Below the pieces are notes generated by a model that had not been told where the DNA came from, made no database searches, and saw nothing but the letters and a program-made list of their open reading frames with translations. Position numbers and translations under genes: made by a program. DNA of 64,000 bases. Origin: Gemmatimonadaceae bacterium. GTDB taxonomy: Bacteria; Gemmatimonadota; Gemmatimonadetes; Gemmatimonadales; Gemmatimonadaceae. The stretch spans positions 124,001 to 188,000 of the forward strand of contig JACVCD010000011.1 in assembly GCA_016742275.1 (NCBI GenBank). Direction: 5' to 3'. Numbering within the stretch: the first letter of the stretch is position 1; each line of letters starts with the position of its first letter. Positions 47,310 to 58,500 of this stretch are shown here, piece by piece.

Positions 47310-50234
47310 TCAGCGTGCTTTTGCCGTCGTTTCGAGAAGGGGGGCAAGCCACCGTCCCGTATGGCTTTCCGGTACTGCCGCCACCTCCTCCGGGCGCCCC
47401 ATCGCCACCACTCGGCCGCCGCCATCACCGCCGTCCGGACCCATGTCCACTAGCCAGTCGGCGAGCTTGATGACATCGAGGTTGTGCTCGATCAGCAGCA
47501 GGGTATGCCCCTGTTCGAGCAACCGGTCGAACACCTGCGCCAGCTTGCGGATGTCTTCGAGATGGAGACCGGTCGTGGGCTCGTCCAGCACATAGAGCTT
47601 CCGCGGACCGTTCGTCTTGGCCGAGGCTTTCACCGCCGTGCCGCGTGGCGCCGCCACACGCCCTGTGCGCGCCGTAAGTGCCAACTCACGCGCAATCTTG
47701 AGACGCTGCGCTTCTCCACCGGACAGTGTGGTAGCCGGCTGACCCAGTCGCAGATAGCCAAGCCCCACTTGCTGCACATGCCACAAGGCCTGCGCGAGTT
47801 TGTCTTCCTTGGGGAAGAACTTGATGGCCTCGTCCACGGTGAGTTCGAGCACATCGGCGATGTTCTTGTTCTTGAAGCGCACTTCGAGCACATCGGGCTT
47901 GAAGCGTTTGCCGCCGCAGGCATCACACGGCACGAATACATCGGCCATGAACACCATCTCGACTTCAATGGCGCCAGCGCCTTCGCAGGTTTCGCAGCGG
48001 CCACCGGCCACATTGAACGAAAAATGCCCGGCGTCGAATCCACGCGTACGTGCCAGCGGCAATTCGCTGAACAACCGTCGCACTTCATCGTACGCCTTCA
48101 CATACGTGACCGGATTGGAGCGAGGCGACTTGCCGATCGGGCTCTGATCCACGAGCACGATGTCATCGATCCACTCCACGCCGCTCAAATGCGTGTACGC
48201 ACCGACGGTTTCGCCGAGATGCTCCTTGGCGGAATGCTCGCCATGCAGTGTGGACTCGATGGCGTGATAGAGCACATCGTGCACCAGTGTGCTCTTGCCC
48301 GAGCCGGACACACCGGTCACCACCGTCATCGCGCCCAGCGGGATGCGAATGTCCACGCCATGCACATTGTGCGCGCGTGCACCGCGCAGCTCAAGCCAAC
48401 GTGAACCCAGTGTGCGACGCGAGGCCGGTACATCGATGCCGCGCTCGCCCGTCAGGAATTGCCCGGTAAGCGGACTTTCGGCCACCTGCGACATCGGTCC
48501 GGCAAACACCACCTGCCCACCGTGTTCACCAGCCGCCGGCCCCATCTCCACCATGAAATCGGCAATGCGCATGGCGTCGAGATCGTGCTCCACCATGATC
48601 ACCGTGTTGCCGAGGTCGCGGAGTCGGGTCAGCAGAGAGAGCAGGCGATCGAGGTCGCGCGGATGGAGACCGATGCTGGGTTCGTCGAGCACATAGGTGG
48701 CGTCCACCAGCGCCGCGCCCAACGCATTGGACAGTGTAATACGCTGTGCTTCACCACCGGACAGCGTGCGTGTGGCACGATCCAGCGTGAGGTACGTGAG
48801 TCCCACATCGGCCAGGAAGCGCGTACGTGCGCGCGCTTCGCGCAACACGGTCTCGGCGATCTGTGCCTCGTTGCCGGGCAGTGTGAGCGAGTCGAGCCAC
48901 ACGTGCAGATCACGCACGGGCATACCTGATACATCGGCAATCGTGCGACCGTCCACGCGCACCTGCATCGCGTCAGTCTGCAGCTTGCTGCCACCACAGG
49001 TCCGGCAGGGCTGCGCGCTCTGATACTTACGCAGGAAAATGCGGATGTACGCCTTGTAGCGTTTTTCCTCGAGCGCCGTGAGAAACGGATGGATGCCGGT
49101 GTAGCTGCGTGTGCGCGCGTTGAGCAATTGCGCACGTGCATTTTCGGGCAGCTGCGACCAGGGCGCATCGGGGCTCACTCCAATCGCGCGCGCAAACTCC
49201 ACCACCGCCCGCCGCTGCTTTTCGTAACGGGGAGCCGTCCACGGATCGATGGCGCCGTCACGCAGCGAACGCTCGTGATTGGGGATGATCAGCGCATCGT
49301 CGTAGTCGAGCGTGGCACCAAACCCGTTGCACGTGGGGCAGGCCCCACGCGGATTGTTGAACGAAAAGAGCTGTGGCGTGGGAGCCGGTGCACGCGTGCC
49401 GTCATTCGGGCATTCGAATCGCTCGGTGAATGCGAGCTGATGCACACGGCCCGTAGATGTCGCAGCTGTGATGGACGCTGGTGTCTCCACCGCATCGGGA
49501 AACAGCAACAGAGCATCACCATCACCTTCGATAAAGGCCGTCTGTACCGCATCGGCCACACGCCCACGCGCCTCGGGATCGACACGCAGACGGTCCACCA
49601 CGATGGCGACGTGCGAAGCCGTAGCGAGGTCCGTGTCCGATTCCTTGAGATCATCGAGGTGCACGATCTCTGGCATGCCGTGTTGTGGATTGCCGATGGC
49701 CAATCGCACAAAGCCGCGCGCGCGCAGATTTTCGGCGATCACGCCATGGGTAACTGCCGCCGAACGCACCAGCGGGCAGGCTACCATGAACCGGGTACCG
49801 GTTGGCAATTCATGCACCACATCGGTCACCGACTGTACGGTGGCCGGTACCAGCTCGCGTCCGCACACCTTGCAGAACGTGTGACCCACACGCGCCCACA
49901 AGAGACGCAGATAGTCGTAGATCTCGGTCGCGGTGCCAACGGTGGACCGCGATGTGCGGGTGGGATTCTTCTGCTCGATGGCCACCGCAGGCGACAGGCC
50001 CTCCACCGAATCCACCGCCGGCTTCTCCATGCGCTCGAGAAACTGACGGGCGTACGCCGACAGCGACTCCACGTAACGACGCTGGCCTTCCGCGTAGATG
50101 GTGTCGAATGCCAGCGACGATTTGCCAGAACCCGACACGCCGGTCACCACCGTAATGGCGCGGCGTGGCAGGTCGAGATCGACACCTTTGAGATTGTGCT
50201 GCCGGGCTCCCCGGATGCGAATACGATCCTTCAT
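47310..50234 (-). CDS. uvrA: Excinuclease ABC subunit A
   Basis: The 974-residue protein from the ATG at 50234 (GAGG just upstream) is full-length UvrA. It starts with IRIRGARQHNLKGVDLDLPR and Walker A GVSGSGKSS, has zinc-finger cysteines in CPNDGT...CPTCNGFG and CETCEGAGAIEVEM with CDACGG, two ABC signatures (LSGGEAQR twice) and Walker B LDEPSIGLHPRDLDRLL and LDEPTTGLHLEDIRKLA. UvrA finds bulky DNA damage with UvrB. A short Ala/Lys insert (about 895-912) follows the second signature. It is transcribed away from the ABC exporter gene. Confidence 0.97.
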   Translation of the reverse strand: MKDRIRIRGARQHNLKGVDLDLPRRAITVVTGVSGSGKSSLAFDTIYAEGQRRYVESLSAYARQFLERMEKPAVDSVEGLSPAVAIEQKNPTRTSRSTVGTATEIYDYLRLLWARVGHTFCKVCGRELVPATVQSVTDVVHELPTGTRFMVACPLVRSAAVTHGVIAENLRARGFVRLAIGNPQHGMPEIVHLDDLKESDTDLATASHVAIVVDRLRVDPEARGRVADAVQTAFIEGDGDALLLFPDAVETPASITAATSTGRVHQLAFTERFECPNDGTRAPAPTPQLFSFNNPRGACPTCNGFGATLDYDDALIIPNHERSLRDGAIDPWTAPRYEKQRRAVVEFARAIGVSPDAPWSQLPENARAQLLNARTRSYTGIHPFLTALEEKRYKAYIRIFLRKYQSAQPCRTCGGSKLQTDAMQVRVDGRTIADVSGMPVRDLHVWLDSLTLPGNEAQIAETVLREARARTRFLADVGLTYLTLDRATRTLSGGEAQRITLSNALGAALVDATYVLDEPSIGLHPRDLDRLLSLLTRLRDLGNTVIMVEHDLDAMRIADFMVEMGPAAGEHGGQVVFAGPMSQVAESPLTGQFLTGERGIDVPASRRTLGSRWLELRGARAHNVHGVDIRIPLGAMTVVTGVSGSGKSTLVHDVLYHAIESTLHGEHSAKEHLGETVGAYTHLSGVEWIDDIVLVDQSPIGKSPRSNPVTYVKAYDEVRRLFSELPLARTRGFDAGHFSFNVAGGRCETCEGAGAIEVEMVFMADVFVPCDACGGKRFKPDVLEVRFKNKNIADVLELTVDEAIKFFPKEDKLAQALWHVQQVGLGYLRLGQPATTLSGGEAQRLKIARELALTARTGRVAAPRGTAVKASAKTNGPRKLYVLDEPTTGLHLEDIRKLAQVFDRLLEQGHTLLLIEHNLDVIKLADWLVDMGPDGGDGGGRVVAMGRPEEVAAVPESHTGRWLAPLLETTAKAR

Positions 50235-50340
50235 CACCTCAAAACTATTCCGGGGTGCAAACAGATCCCGACTTCGGATTCTGACCTCAGATCCAGCCAT
50301 TAGGATCTCACCAATGTCACGCGGCTAGATTTCAGCCACG

Positions 50341-52350
50341 ATGGCTCCATTTGCCGCCGGTTCCGCACCCGCTGCTACGGCAGACGACGATTCGCTAGGC
50401 AAGGCCTACGACGCCCGCCTCGTACGTCGTTTGCTGGCGTATGTGCGTCCCTATCGGCGTTCGGTCGGCACCGCCTTGCTGTGCATCGCTGTTGCTTCAG
50501 CCAGTCAACTGGTCGGACCACTGCTGACGCGCTGGGTGATCGATGTTGCATTCCCGGCTCGCAATGCACAGCTGGTCGTTCAGGTGGCGTTCGCCTTCGT
50601 GGCCGTTCTGCTGGTGCAGTTTGGCGCGACCTATGTTGAAACGGTGGTGACATCACGGATCGGCCAGCAGGTCATGCGTGATTTGCGCCGCGATGTCTTT
50701 GCACATCTGCAGCGACTGCCGATCTCCTGGTTTGATCGCAACCCGGTGGGACGTCTGGTTACGCGGGTTACGAGTGATGTGGAAGCACTCAACGAATTGT
50801 TCACCGCCGGCGTGGTGGCCGGACTCGGCGATCTCTTCACGCTGTTTGCGATTGGCGTGGCCATGCTGATTGTGGACTGGCCATTGGCGCTCGCTGCGTT
50901 TGTTGTCATACCGCTGGTACTGTGGGTTTCGCGGCAATTCCGGTCGCGCGTGCGCACTTCGTATCGTGATATCCGGACACGCCTGGCGCGCGTGAATGCG
51001 TTTCTTGGTGAGCGTCTGGCCGGTGTGCGCCTGGTGCAGTTGTTCGGTCGTGAGCGGAGCGAGCGTCAGCGATTCCAGGAGCTCAATGACGCACATCTCG
51101 ATGCCCATCTGGCGTCGATTACCGTGTATGCGCTGTACTTCCCGGCCATCGAGTTTCTCACGACGCTGGCATTGGCCAGTCTGCTCGTAACGGCAGGATT
51201 TCAGATTGGAGATCCCGCGTTATCGGTGGGCACTGTCGCGGCGTTTCTGCAATTGGTGCGCCGGTTCTTTCAGCCGCTGCAGGATCTCTCCGAGAAATAC
51301 AACATTCTGCAGGCAGCCATGGCGGCGGCCGAACGACTGTTCGCGCTCCTCGATACACCGGCAGCACCCGGCGTCAGCACATTAATTGCAACTACCGCAA
51401 CCGCGTCACACGAAGCGCAGATCGCCACACTGAGGCAGCAAGGAATCACTGTCACCTTCGATGATGTGTGGTTCGCCTACGAGGCCGGTGGCATCAGCGA
51501 GGATCGCACGATTCGCGATCGCATGGTGACTCCAGTTGCCCATCCGAACGCTGCGACGGCTTGGGTGCTGCGGGGCGTGAGCTTCACAGCGAGTCCCGGA
51601 CGTTCGCTGGCGCTTGTCGGACATACCGGGGCAGGGAAGACCACCATCGTCAACCTGCTGCTCCGGTTCTACGAGCCACAGCGTGGCCGCATCCTGATCA
51701 ATGGCACGGACATTCGCGAACTGCCGGTGCAGGTTGTGCGGGCCGTGGTCGGCTATGTCCAACAGGACATCTTCCTCTTTGCTGGTGACATAGCGGCCAA
51801 TGTGCGACTGTCCGGCCAGGCAACGGACGCGGCGCTCGAACAGGCCGCGCAGCGGGTGGGGGCGGATCGTGTGATCGACCGATTGCCCGGTCGATGGCAG
51901 CATGTGCTCGGGGAGCGTGGCGGCGGCGTAAGCGTCGGGGAGCGTCAATTGCTCGCTTTCGCACGCGCTATTGCGGCTGATCCCGCCGTGCTCGTGTTGG
52001 ACGAGGCCACCAGCGCCGTGGACTCGGCCATTGAATCACAGATCCAGCGGGCGCTCGATACGCTCATGGAAGGCCGAACTACCATCGCCATTGCACATCG
52101 CCTGAGCACCATCGTTGGCGCGGATGAGATCCTCGTCCTCCATCATGGTGAAGTCATGGAGCGAGGCGGACACCGGGAACTGCTCGAGCGCAAGGGGCTC
52201 TACGAGCGATTGTATCGTCTGCAAGTCGGGGCGATACCGGAGTCCGACAGCGCCATTGGCGGCACTGTGCACGCTGTTGGACAACCAAAGTCCACTCCAG
52301 AGGACGGGAATCGCGTGCCACGCTTGCCAAGCGACGCGACGCCCGGGTAG
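50341..52350 (+). CDS. ABC exporter (MsbA-like, fused permease and ATPase)
   Basis: The 669-residue protein has six predicted helices in its first ~340 residues (RVTSDVEALNELFTAG is the family-typical cytoplasmic loop) and an ABC domain: Walker A GHTGAGKTTIVNLLLRF, signature VSVGERQLL where most have LSGGQ, and Walker B VLVLDEATSAVD, then an H-loop in IAIAHRL. About 40 residues separate the two domains. It is a half-transporter that would homodimerise to export lipid-like or hydrophobic compounds. Confidence 0.93.
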   Translation: MAPFAAGSAPAATADDDSLGKAYDARLVRRLLAYVRPYRRSVGTALLCIAVASASQLVGPLLTRWVIDVAFPARNAQLVVQVAFAFVAVLLVQFGATYVETVVTSRIGQQVMRDLRRDVFAHLQRLPISWFDRNPVGRLVTRVTSDVEALNELFTAGVVAGLGDLFTLFAIGVAMLIVDWPLALAAFVVIPLVLWVSRQFRSRVRTSYRDIRTRLARVNAFLGERLAGVRLVQLFGRERSERQRFQELNDAHLDAHLASITVYALYFPAIEFLTTLALASLLVTAGFQIGDPALSVGTVAAFLQLVRRFFQPLQDLSEKYNILQAAMAAAERLFALLDTPAAPGVSTLIATTATASHEAQIATLRQQGITVTFDDVWFAYEAGGISEDRTIRDRMVTPVAHPNAATAWVLRGVSFTASPGRSLALVGHTGAGKTTIVNLLLRFYEPQRGRILINGTDIRELPVQVVRAVVGYVQQDIFLFAGDIAANVRLSGQATDAALEQAAQRVGADRVIDRLPGRWQHVLGERGGGVSVGERQLLAFARAIAADPAVLVLDEATSAVDSAIESQIQRALDTLMEGRTTIAIAHRLSTIVGADEILVLHHGEVMERGGHRELLERKGLYERLYRLQVGAIPESDSAIGGTVHAVGQPKSTPEDGNRVPRLPSDATPG

Positions 52351-52410
52351 CTTCGCACGTTACGTTTTGTGTTCCCTGCGTTACTTCCTGAGACGAGCCA
52401 CCCCACCCAC

Positions 52411-53193
52411 GTGCAGCTTTCTGTCGCCGCCGGCACGGATGTCGGACGCATACGGGCAGGCAACGAAGACAGCCTATACGCCGATGCGGATCAGGAGCGT
52501 GGGCTCTTTATCGTCGCTGATGGTATGGGCGGGCATGCGGCCGGTGAGGTCGCCAGTGAAATGGCCGTGCAGATCGTGTCGAAGGAGCTGACCGATCTCC
52601 GGGACCTCACCCGTCAGGATACGGGCTCCCGGATGGCAACGGCGCTCAAGGAGGCCAATCGGGCCATCTACGAGCGCACCATCCAGGAAGCAGACAAGCA
52701 GGGCATGGGGACCACAGCGTCCTGCCTGATGATGGGCTACGGCCGGTACATCATTGGCCACATCGGTGATTCGCGTGTGTACCTGCTGCGCGACGGTGTC
52801 TTCCGCCAGATCACCAAAGACCACTCCTACGTGCAGGAGCAGGTCGACGCCGGCTTCCTCACACCCGAGCAGGCGCGTTACCACCCCTACAGCAACGTGA
52901 TCACACGCTGTGTGGGGGCCAATGCCGCGGTCGAGGCTGATGTGCTCACGGGCGATCTGCAGGCTGGCGACGTTTACCTTGTGGCCTCTGACGGCCTCAC
53001 GGGTATGGTCGAAGACCCGCAGCTCAAGAAGATTCTCGAGACGCGCCAGACACCGGGACGCATGGTCGATGCGATGATCACCGAAGCCAATCGGCGCGGT
53101 GGGCTCGACAACATCACGGCCATCGTCGTGCAGGTCATCAAGGTGACGGGCGTCGCGACTGGCGAGATGGCAGCCGTCGGGCCGTTGGCCTGA
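52411..53193 (+). CDS. PP2C-type protein phosphatase (PPM family)
   Basis: From the GTG at 52411 the protein has 260 residues; a GTG at 52369 would add 14. The PPM motifs are all present: TDVGRIRAGNED (metal-binding Asp), VADGMGGHAAGE, GTTASCLMMGYG, GHIGDSRVYLLRDG, ASDGLTGM and GGLDNITAIVVQV. It removes phosphate from Ser/Thr of proteins, usually opposing Hanks-type kinases; none is encoded nearby. It lies 60 bases after the ABC exporter stop on the same strand. Confidence 0.93.
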   Translation: MQLSVAAGTDVGRIRAGNEDSLYADADQERGLFIVADGMGGHAAGEVASEMAVQIVSKELTDLRDLTRQDTGSRMATALKEANRAIYERTIQEADKQGMGTTASCLMMGYGRYIIGHIGDSRVYLLRDGVFRQITKDHSYVQEQVDAGFLTPEQARYHPYSNVITRCVGANAAVEADVLTGDLQAGDVYLVASDGLTGMVEDPQLKKILETRQTPGRMVDAMITEANRRGGLDNITAIVVQVIKVTGVATGEMAAVGPLA

Positions 53194-53229
53194 TTCTTTC
53201 GCCATTCGGCGTCATCAGGCCACAGATCC

Positions 53230-53439
53230 ATGAGTAGTGAATCCAGCGATTCGGTCGGCACGGTAGCCGAGCTGTATCTGGGCAACTTGCTCTATGCCAT
53301 CGAGCGGTGTGCACTCTCGCTCGAACAGGAAGACAAGCCGCTCGACGCGGCGTTCTATCGCGGCATTGGTCGTAAGCTGGCTGACGCGCATGGGGCGCAG
53401 CGTCAGCCGTCTACGCCTCCAAAGGCACCCACTCCCTGA
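53230..53439 (+). CDS. Small hypothetical protein
   Basis: The 69-residue frame has an ATG start, a helical-looking amphipathic middle (AELYLGNLLYAIERCALSLEQED), an Arg/Lys patch and a Pro/Thr-rich end. Third-position GC bias fits coding. I recognise no family. It lies 36 bases after the phosphatase and 17 bases before the thioredoxin-like gene on the same strand. Confidence 0.55.
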   Translation: MSSESSDSVGTVAELYLGNLLYAIERCALSLEQEDKPLDAAFYRGIGRKLADAHGAQRQPSTPPKAPTP

Positions 53440-53456
53440 CACTGGTCGGAGATTCC

Positions 53457-54134
53457 ATGCGTACGTCGCGTCGTTTGCAGGTGCAGGGACTCGTCGTGGC
53501 CAGTGCATTGCTGCTGGCTGGAGCTACTGCCAAGGCAGACTGCGTGAGCGGAACGCCCGCCAGGAAGCAGCAGGCGGCCGACAGTTCGCTGAGTGTGCTG
53601 TACGAATCGGGGCAGCGCTTTCCTGACTTCCTGGCCAACGCCAAGGCGCGCCGCGAAGGCTGGCTGGGACTGGCGGACAGCGCGCGCATCAGCGAGACGC
53701 TGTTGGCACGTGCACGTCAGGTTGGTGGCTCCTGGCGATTCCTGGTCGTCGCGATCGACGCCTGCGGTGACTCGATGAATTCGGTGCCGTATCTCGCTCT
53801 GCTGGCGAGCTCGGTGCCGGGACTCGATCTCCGCATCGTGCTGCCCACTGAAGGACGCCCTGTGCAGCAGGCCCATTTGTCGCTCGATGGTCGTTCGGCT
53901 ACGCCCACCATCGTGTTGCTCGATGACAAGGGGGCGGATCGTGGTTGCATCGTGGAATTGCCACGTCCCATTCGCGAATGGGCGCACGGTTTGCGCGGCA
54001 AGGTGAGCACCGATTCACTGCGCTCGGGCATTCGCACGTTCTATGCGGCCAATCGTGGTGAAGCCATGGTCACCGAAGCCATCGAAATGCTCGAAGCCGC
54101 CAAGAGCGGCTCGCGGCACTGCTTCACCGGCTGA
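53457..54134 (+). CDS. Secreted thioredoxin-like protein
   Basis: The 225-residue protein has a signal peptide (cleavage near ATAKA). The body resembles Thioredoxin_9-type proteins: IDACGDSMNSVPYLALLASSVPGL is the equivalent of WCGDS in relatives, and ATPTIVLLDDKG holds the cis-proline strand. It has one Cys at the active place instead of CxxC, so disulfide exchange is not assured. It may bind or reduce a periplasmic thiol partner. It follows the small hypothetical gene by 17 bases. Confidence 0.8.
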   Translation: MRTSRRLQVQGLVVASALLLAGATAKADCVSGTPARKQQAADSSLSVLYESGQRFPDFLANAKARREGWLGLADSARISETLLARARQVGGSWRFLVVAIDACGDSMNSVPYLALLASSVPGLDLRIVLPTEGRPVQQAHLSLDGRSATPTIVLLDDKGADRGCIVELPRPIREWAHGLRGKVSTDSLRSGIRTFYAANRGEAMVTEAIEMLEAAKSGSRHCFTG

Positions 54135-54166
54135 TCAATTGACCAACGCCTGACCAACACGCGCCC

Positions 54167-55447
54167 TCAGCTCAAGAGGGCGCGCCCCTCGTCGAGACGG
54201 CTTTGAATCGTATCGGCGTCCAGGCGAAGTGCCCGCAACACGGCATCGGCAGGAACTGACGCACGGTCGGCAGTGAAGACGCGCAATCTGCGGGCGCTGC
54301 GATAGAGCTCGTCCGACAGGCGTGGCAGATTGAGGGCGCCTTCAAAGCCACTGGCCGTGAGCTGCTCCACCCGCCCATCACGCCGCAGCATGGGGATATC
54401 CACGCCCAGCATCTGCGTCTTGGCCGGATAGTCCAGCAGCACCGCTCCCATGGGGAGACGAAGCTCGGCCGCCAGGGCGTTCTCGACACGACGGGTGAGC
54501 GCGTAGTCCGAGGCGATCCATTCGCCCACGTCTTCACCCAGGGTGGCTGCCGGGCATTCGTACGCGCGCTTGTGGAGCCGGCGAACCCGGAGCGAGTCCA
54601 GCAACCCTCGTGCTTCCGGTACCAGCTTCGGTGTGTCGAGGTGCACGAGCAGCCCCTCGTCGGTGAATCGCGCCACTTTGTCCGCCGCCACCGCATCCGT
54701 GTCGAGGGCAACGGCTACCAAACGCTTGTACATGGCCGTTGCGCTTCGTACTGCGTGGTGCCAGTACACGTTGCGGTACATCTGGTACTTGGCGAAGAGT
54801 AGCGACTCGAGTGCCGACAGCCCCTTTTCGTGTACGCCTACCGCGTTTTGTCCCTCAGGTAGAGTGACAAGAACCAGCGAATTGAGCAGACGGTCCACAT
54901 CAATTTCGCCATAGGGCACGCCGCACATGGTCGCGTCGCGCTTGAGATACTCGATTTTGTCGAGATCAATCGACCCTGAGATCAACCCCTGCAATGGGTG
55001 GGTACTATGGCCACTGATGAGGGAAAAGATTTCTTCGGGTGCGGAATCGCCGAGTACCGTGCGAAGGACACGTCCCACATCCCCCTCGGTGATGAGCGGA
55101 CGGGCGACCTCCTCATGATGGGTCACGCCGATCTCTTCGAGCGCGTGCGAGAAGGGATAGTGGCCAACGTCGTGCAACAACGCCGCTGCGCGTACGACTT
55201 GTTGATCTCTCAGTGAGATATCCGAAAGCACGCCACGTTCGTCGAGGAGACGAAGGGCGAGTCCGGCCAGATGCCATGCACCAAGTGCGTGCTCGAAGCG
55301 GGAATGCGTCGCGCCGGGGTATACCAGAAAGGCCAATCCGAGCTGCCGGACATATCGCAGCCGCTGCACCACGGGCGTCTCGAGCAGGGACAAGGCGAGT
55401 CCATCGAGGCGGATGTTGTTCCAGAGCGGGTCGCGAAGGATTTCCAT
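54167..55447 (-). CDS. HD domain phosphohydrolase (dNTPase-like)
   Basis: The 426-residue protein has the HD superfamily metal site: SRFEHALGAW (His), ALLHDVGHYPFSHALEE (His-Asp) and GSIDLDKIEYLKRD (Asp). VVQRLRYVRQLGLAFLVYPGATH precedes them, as in dNTP triphosphohydrolases and SAMHD1-like enzymes. It hydrolyses a nucleotide or phosphoester; the substrate is uncertain. It diverges from the TonB receptor and converges with the thioredoxin-like gene. Confidence 0.92.
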   Translation of the reverse strand: MEILRDPLWNNIRLDGLALSLLETPVVQRLRYVRQLGLAFLVYPGATHSRFEHALGAWHLAGLALRLLDERGVLSDISLRDQQVVRAAALLHDVGHYPFSHALEEIGVTHHEEVARPLITEGDVGRVLRTVLGDSAPEEIFSLISGHSTHPLQGLISGSIDLDKIEYLKRDATMCGVPYGEIDVDRLLNSLVLVTLPEGQNAVGVHEKGLSALESLLFAKYQMYRNVYWHHAVRSATAMYKRLVAVALDTDAVAADKVARFTDEGLLVHLDTPKLVPEARGLLDSLRVRRLHKRAYECPAATLGEDVGEWIASDYALTRRVENALAAELRLPMGAVLLDYPAKTQMLGVDIPMLRRDGRVEQLTASGFEGALNLPRLSDELYRSARRLRVFTADRASVPADAVLRALRLDADTIQSRLDEGRALLS

Positions 55448-55592
55448 TTGTCGAAACTGTCGGCAGGGCGTCAGCGAAGCATCAGCACGAGTGTATGCCT
55501 ATGGGGCACACGGGATTCCACACAAGAATATCCGTGCTTTGCCTCTTAACGAAACGCCTTTCGTATGCGTCTTATGCGTCGTGACTACTCAT

Positions 55593-58500
55593 ATGCCCTT
55601 TTTCCGACGCCTTCTTGGCGGTCTGGCGCTCCTGATCGCGACATTCGCGGCCCCTGAGATTGCCGAAGCTCAACAGGTTGACATCATCCGCGGTCGTGTG
55701 ACCGGTACGGATACGATGCCGATCCCGAACGTGCTCGTCACCGCCACCACTCTGAGTGGCAACGTGAGCCGCACGCAGCGCACCGATCGAAATGGTCGCT
55801 ACACCATCTCCTTCCCCGGCGGGGAAGGCGACTACTGGGTGACATTTTCCGGTATCGGTCTTTCGCCGCGTCGCTATCAGGTGAAGCGTACGGCCGATCA
55901 GGAAATCCTGATTGCTGATGCGCGTCTCTCGCCGGCTGCCATTACGCTCGACGCCGTGCAGGTGACGGAGCGTGCGGCGGTGTCGCGTGCCGATACCGTG
56001 TCGGACGTTGGTGGTTCCGAGCGCACGGTGAGCGATGAACTCGCCGGATTCCTGAATGCGGAGCAGATGGGCGATCTCGCGGCGATGGCTTCGGCCATTC
56101 CCGGTGTGCAGCTGCTGCTCGGTGCTGACGGTGGCGGCGACGCGTTCTCGGTATTCGGACTTGGTGGTGATCAGAACAATACGCAGCTCAATGGTCTCAA
56201 CTTTGGTGATGCGCAGTTGCCGCGTGACGCGAACGTGATGACGTCGCTGTCCACGTCGCCGTACGATGTCTCGCGTGGCGGTTTCTCCGGTGGTCAGCTG
56301 CAGGTGCGCACGGGTTCCGGTTCGAACTTCTCGCGTCGTAACCTGAGCACGAACTTCGTGTCGCCGCAGCTTCAGTGGGCCGACCGCATCGGTATCGCGA
56401 CGGGTCAGCAGTACACCAACATGTCGTTTGGTGGTTCAGCATCCGGCCCGCTCAAGCCTGACGCGTTGTTCTACAACACCTCGTTGCAGTTCGATCGTCG
56501 TCTGCAGGATTTCCAGACGGCGCTCAATTCCAACGTGGATGGCTTCCAGGCTTCTGGTGTGTCGGCGGACTCGGTACGCCGCATGCTCGACATCCTCGGC
56601 ACGGATCAGATCCCGTACAATGTCGATGGATACTCGCCGCTTCGTATCCAGACGTCGCTCAATACGCTGAACAGCTTTGACTGGGTGCCGCAGAATTCTT
56701 CGCGCGGCAGCACGTACGCGTTCACGCTCTCGGCCAACTATCGCAAGACGACGCCGGTGGGTTCGGGCGGCGGCGGCGGTGGTTTTGGTGGTGGTGGTTT
56801 TGGTGGATTCGGTGGCAGCCTCATTACGCCGACGCGTGATGGTGAGCGCACGAACTGGGGTGGTGCTGCGCAGATTCGCCACAGTGGCATGGTCGGCTGG
56901 AAGGGCATCTTCACCGAAACCACGGTCGGCTACAGCACCAGCCGTAACGCGGCCGAGCCGTATGTGTTCCTGCCTTCGGGCAGTGTGCGTGTGAACTCGC
57001 AGTTCGCCGATGGCACGTCGTCGGTGAGCAACCTGCAGTTCGGTGGTAATCCGGCACTCAACAACGGCAGCAGCACCAATCAGTTTGCCGGCAACAACAC
57101 GCTGTCGTGGTTCTCTTCGGACAACCGGCACCGTGTGAAGCTCACGACCGAGCTGCGTCGTGAGGAGTTCCGCAATCTGTTCAACTTCAACGAGTACGGT
57201 TCGTACTCGTACAACACGCTGGCCGATCTGCAGTCCAACACGCCGGCCTCGTTCACGCGTCTGCTGTCGCCGCGCACGCGCACGGGCAGCCAGTATGTTG
57301 GCGCGATCTCGCTTGGTGACGCGTGGCGCCCCACGAATGATCTGCAGGTGCAGTACGGCGTGCGCATGGACGCCAATAAGTACAACATGGGGCCGAACTC
57401 CAATCCTGACGTGCTTGCCACGTTTGGCCGGGACAACGCCGAGGTCCCCAATCGTTTCTACGTGAGCCCGCGCGTCGGCTTTTCGTGGACGCTTGGTGAA
57501 GCCGATCAGCTGGCGCTGATGCCGGGCATGATTCGCGCGCCGCGCGCCGTGGTGCGTGGTGGTATCGGTGTGTTCCAGAACACGCCGGGCACGCAGCTGA
57601 TTTCCAACGCCATCGACAACACGGGTCTGCCCAGTGGTCTGCAGCAGCTCACCTGCCTTGGTGAAGCCACGCCGATTCCTGACTGGACCTCTTATTCGGT
57701 TGATCGCAATAACATCCCGACCACGTGTGCCGATGGCACGAACGGTTCGGTGTTTGCCAACAGCAATCCGAACGTCAATCTGTTCCTGCCCGACTACCAG
57801 GCGCAGCGTTCCATCCGCAGCAATCTGCAGTGGCAGGGTGCGGTGCTGAAGAATCGCTTGGTGCTTACCGCCGACGTGACGTACTCGCGCAACCAGCGCC
57901 AGTCGGGTGGCATCGACCTCAACTTCACTGACGTGCAGCAGTTCACGCTGGCCAATGAAGCCGGGCGTCCGATGTACGTGACGCCGGAGGCCATCGTCAC
58001 CACCACTGGTCAGGTGGCGTGGCGTGAAGCGCGTGTGAGCGACAAGTACGGTCGTGTGACGGCGCAGACGTCAACGCTCGAAGGTGACAGCAAGCAGTTC
58101 AACCTGAGCATCCGTCCCACGGTGTTCAATTCGCGCTGGGGCTGGAACCTTACCTACGTGCTGGCCGATGTACGTGAGCAGTTCCTCGGCTTCAACAGCA
58201 CGGTTGGCTCGCCGCAGGGCAAGGAGTGGTCGCCGAGCGGCTTCTTCTCGCGCCACGCCATTCAGTACAGCCTGAGCTACAACGCCTGGGATGCCATCCG
58301 TATCTCGTGGAACGGGCGCTTCTCCTCTGGCTCGCGCTACACGCCGCTCATCAATCAGGACGTGAATGGCGACAGCTATGGCAACGACCGTGCGTACATC
58401 TTCGATCCGGCATCGGTGAGTGATCCGCTGCTGCGTTCGGGGCTTGAGAGCCTGCTTGCCAACGGAACGCGTGAGGCTACGGCTTGCTTGCGCAGTCAGA

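Noticed and set aside
46483-47595. 370-residue plus-strand frame
   Set aside because: Crosses the tRNA-Asn gene and two minus-strand genes.
49089-50303. 404-residue plus-strand frame
   Set aside because: Antisense to uvrA; no recognisable features.
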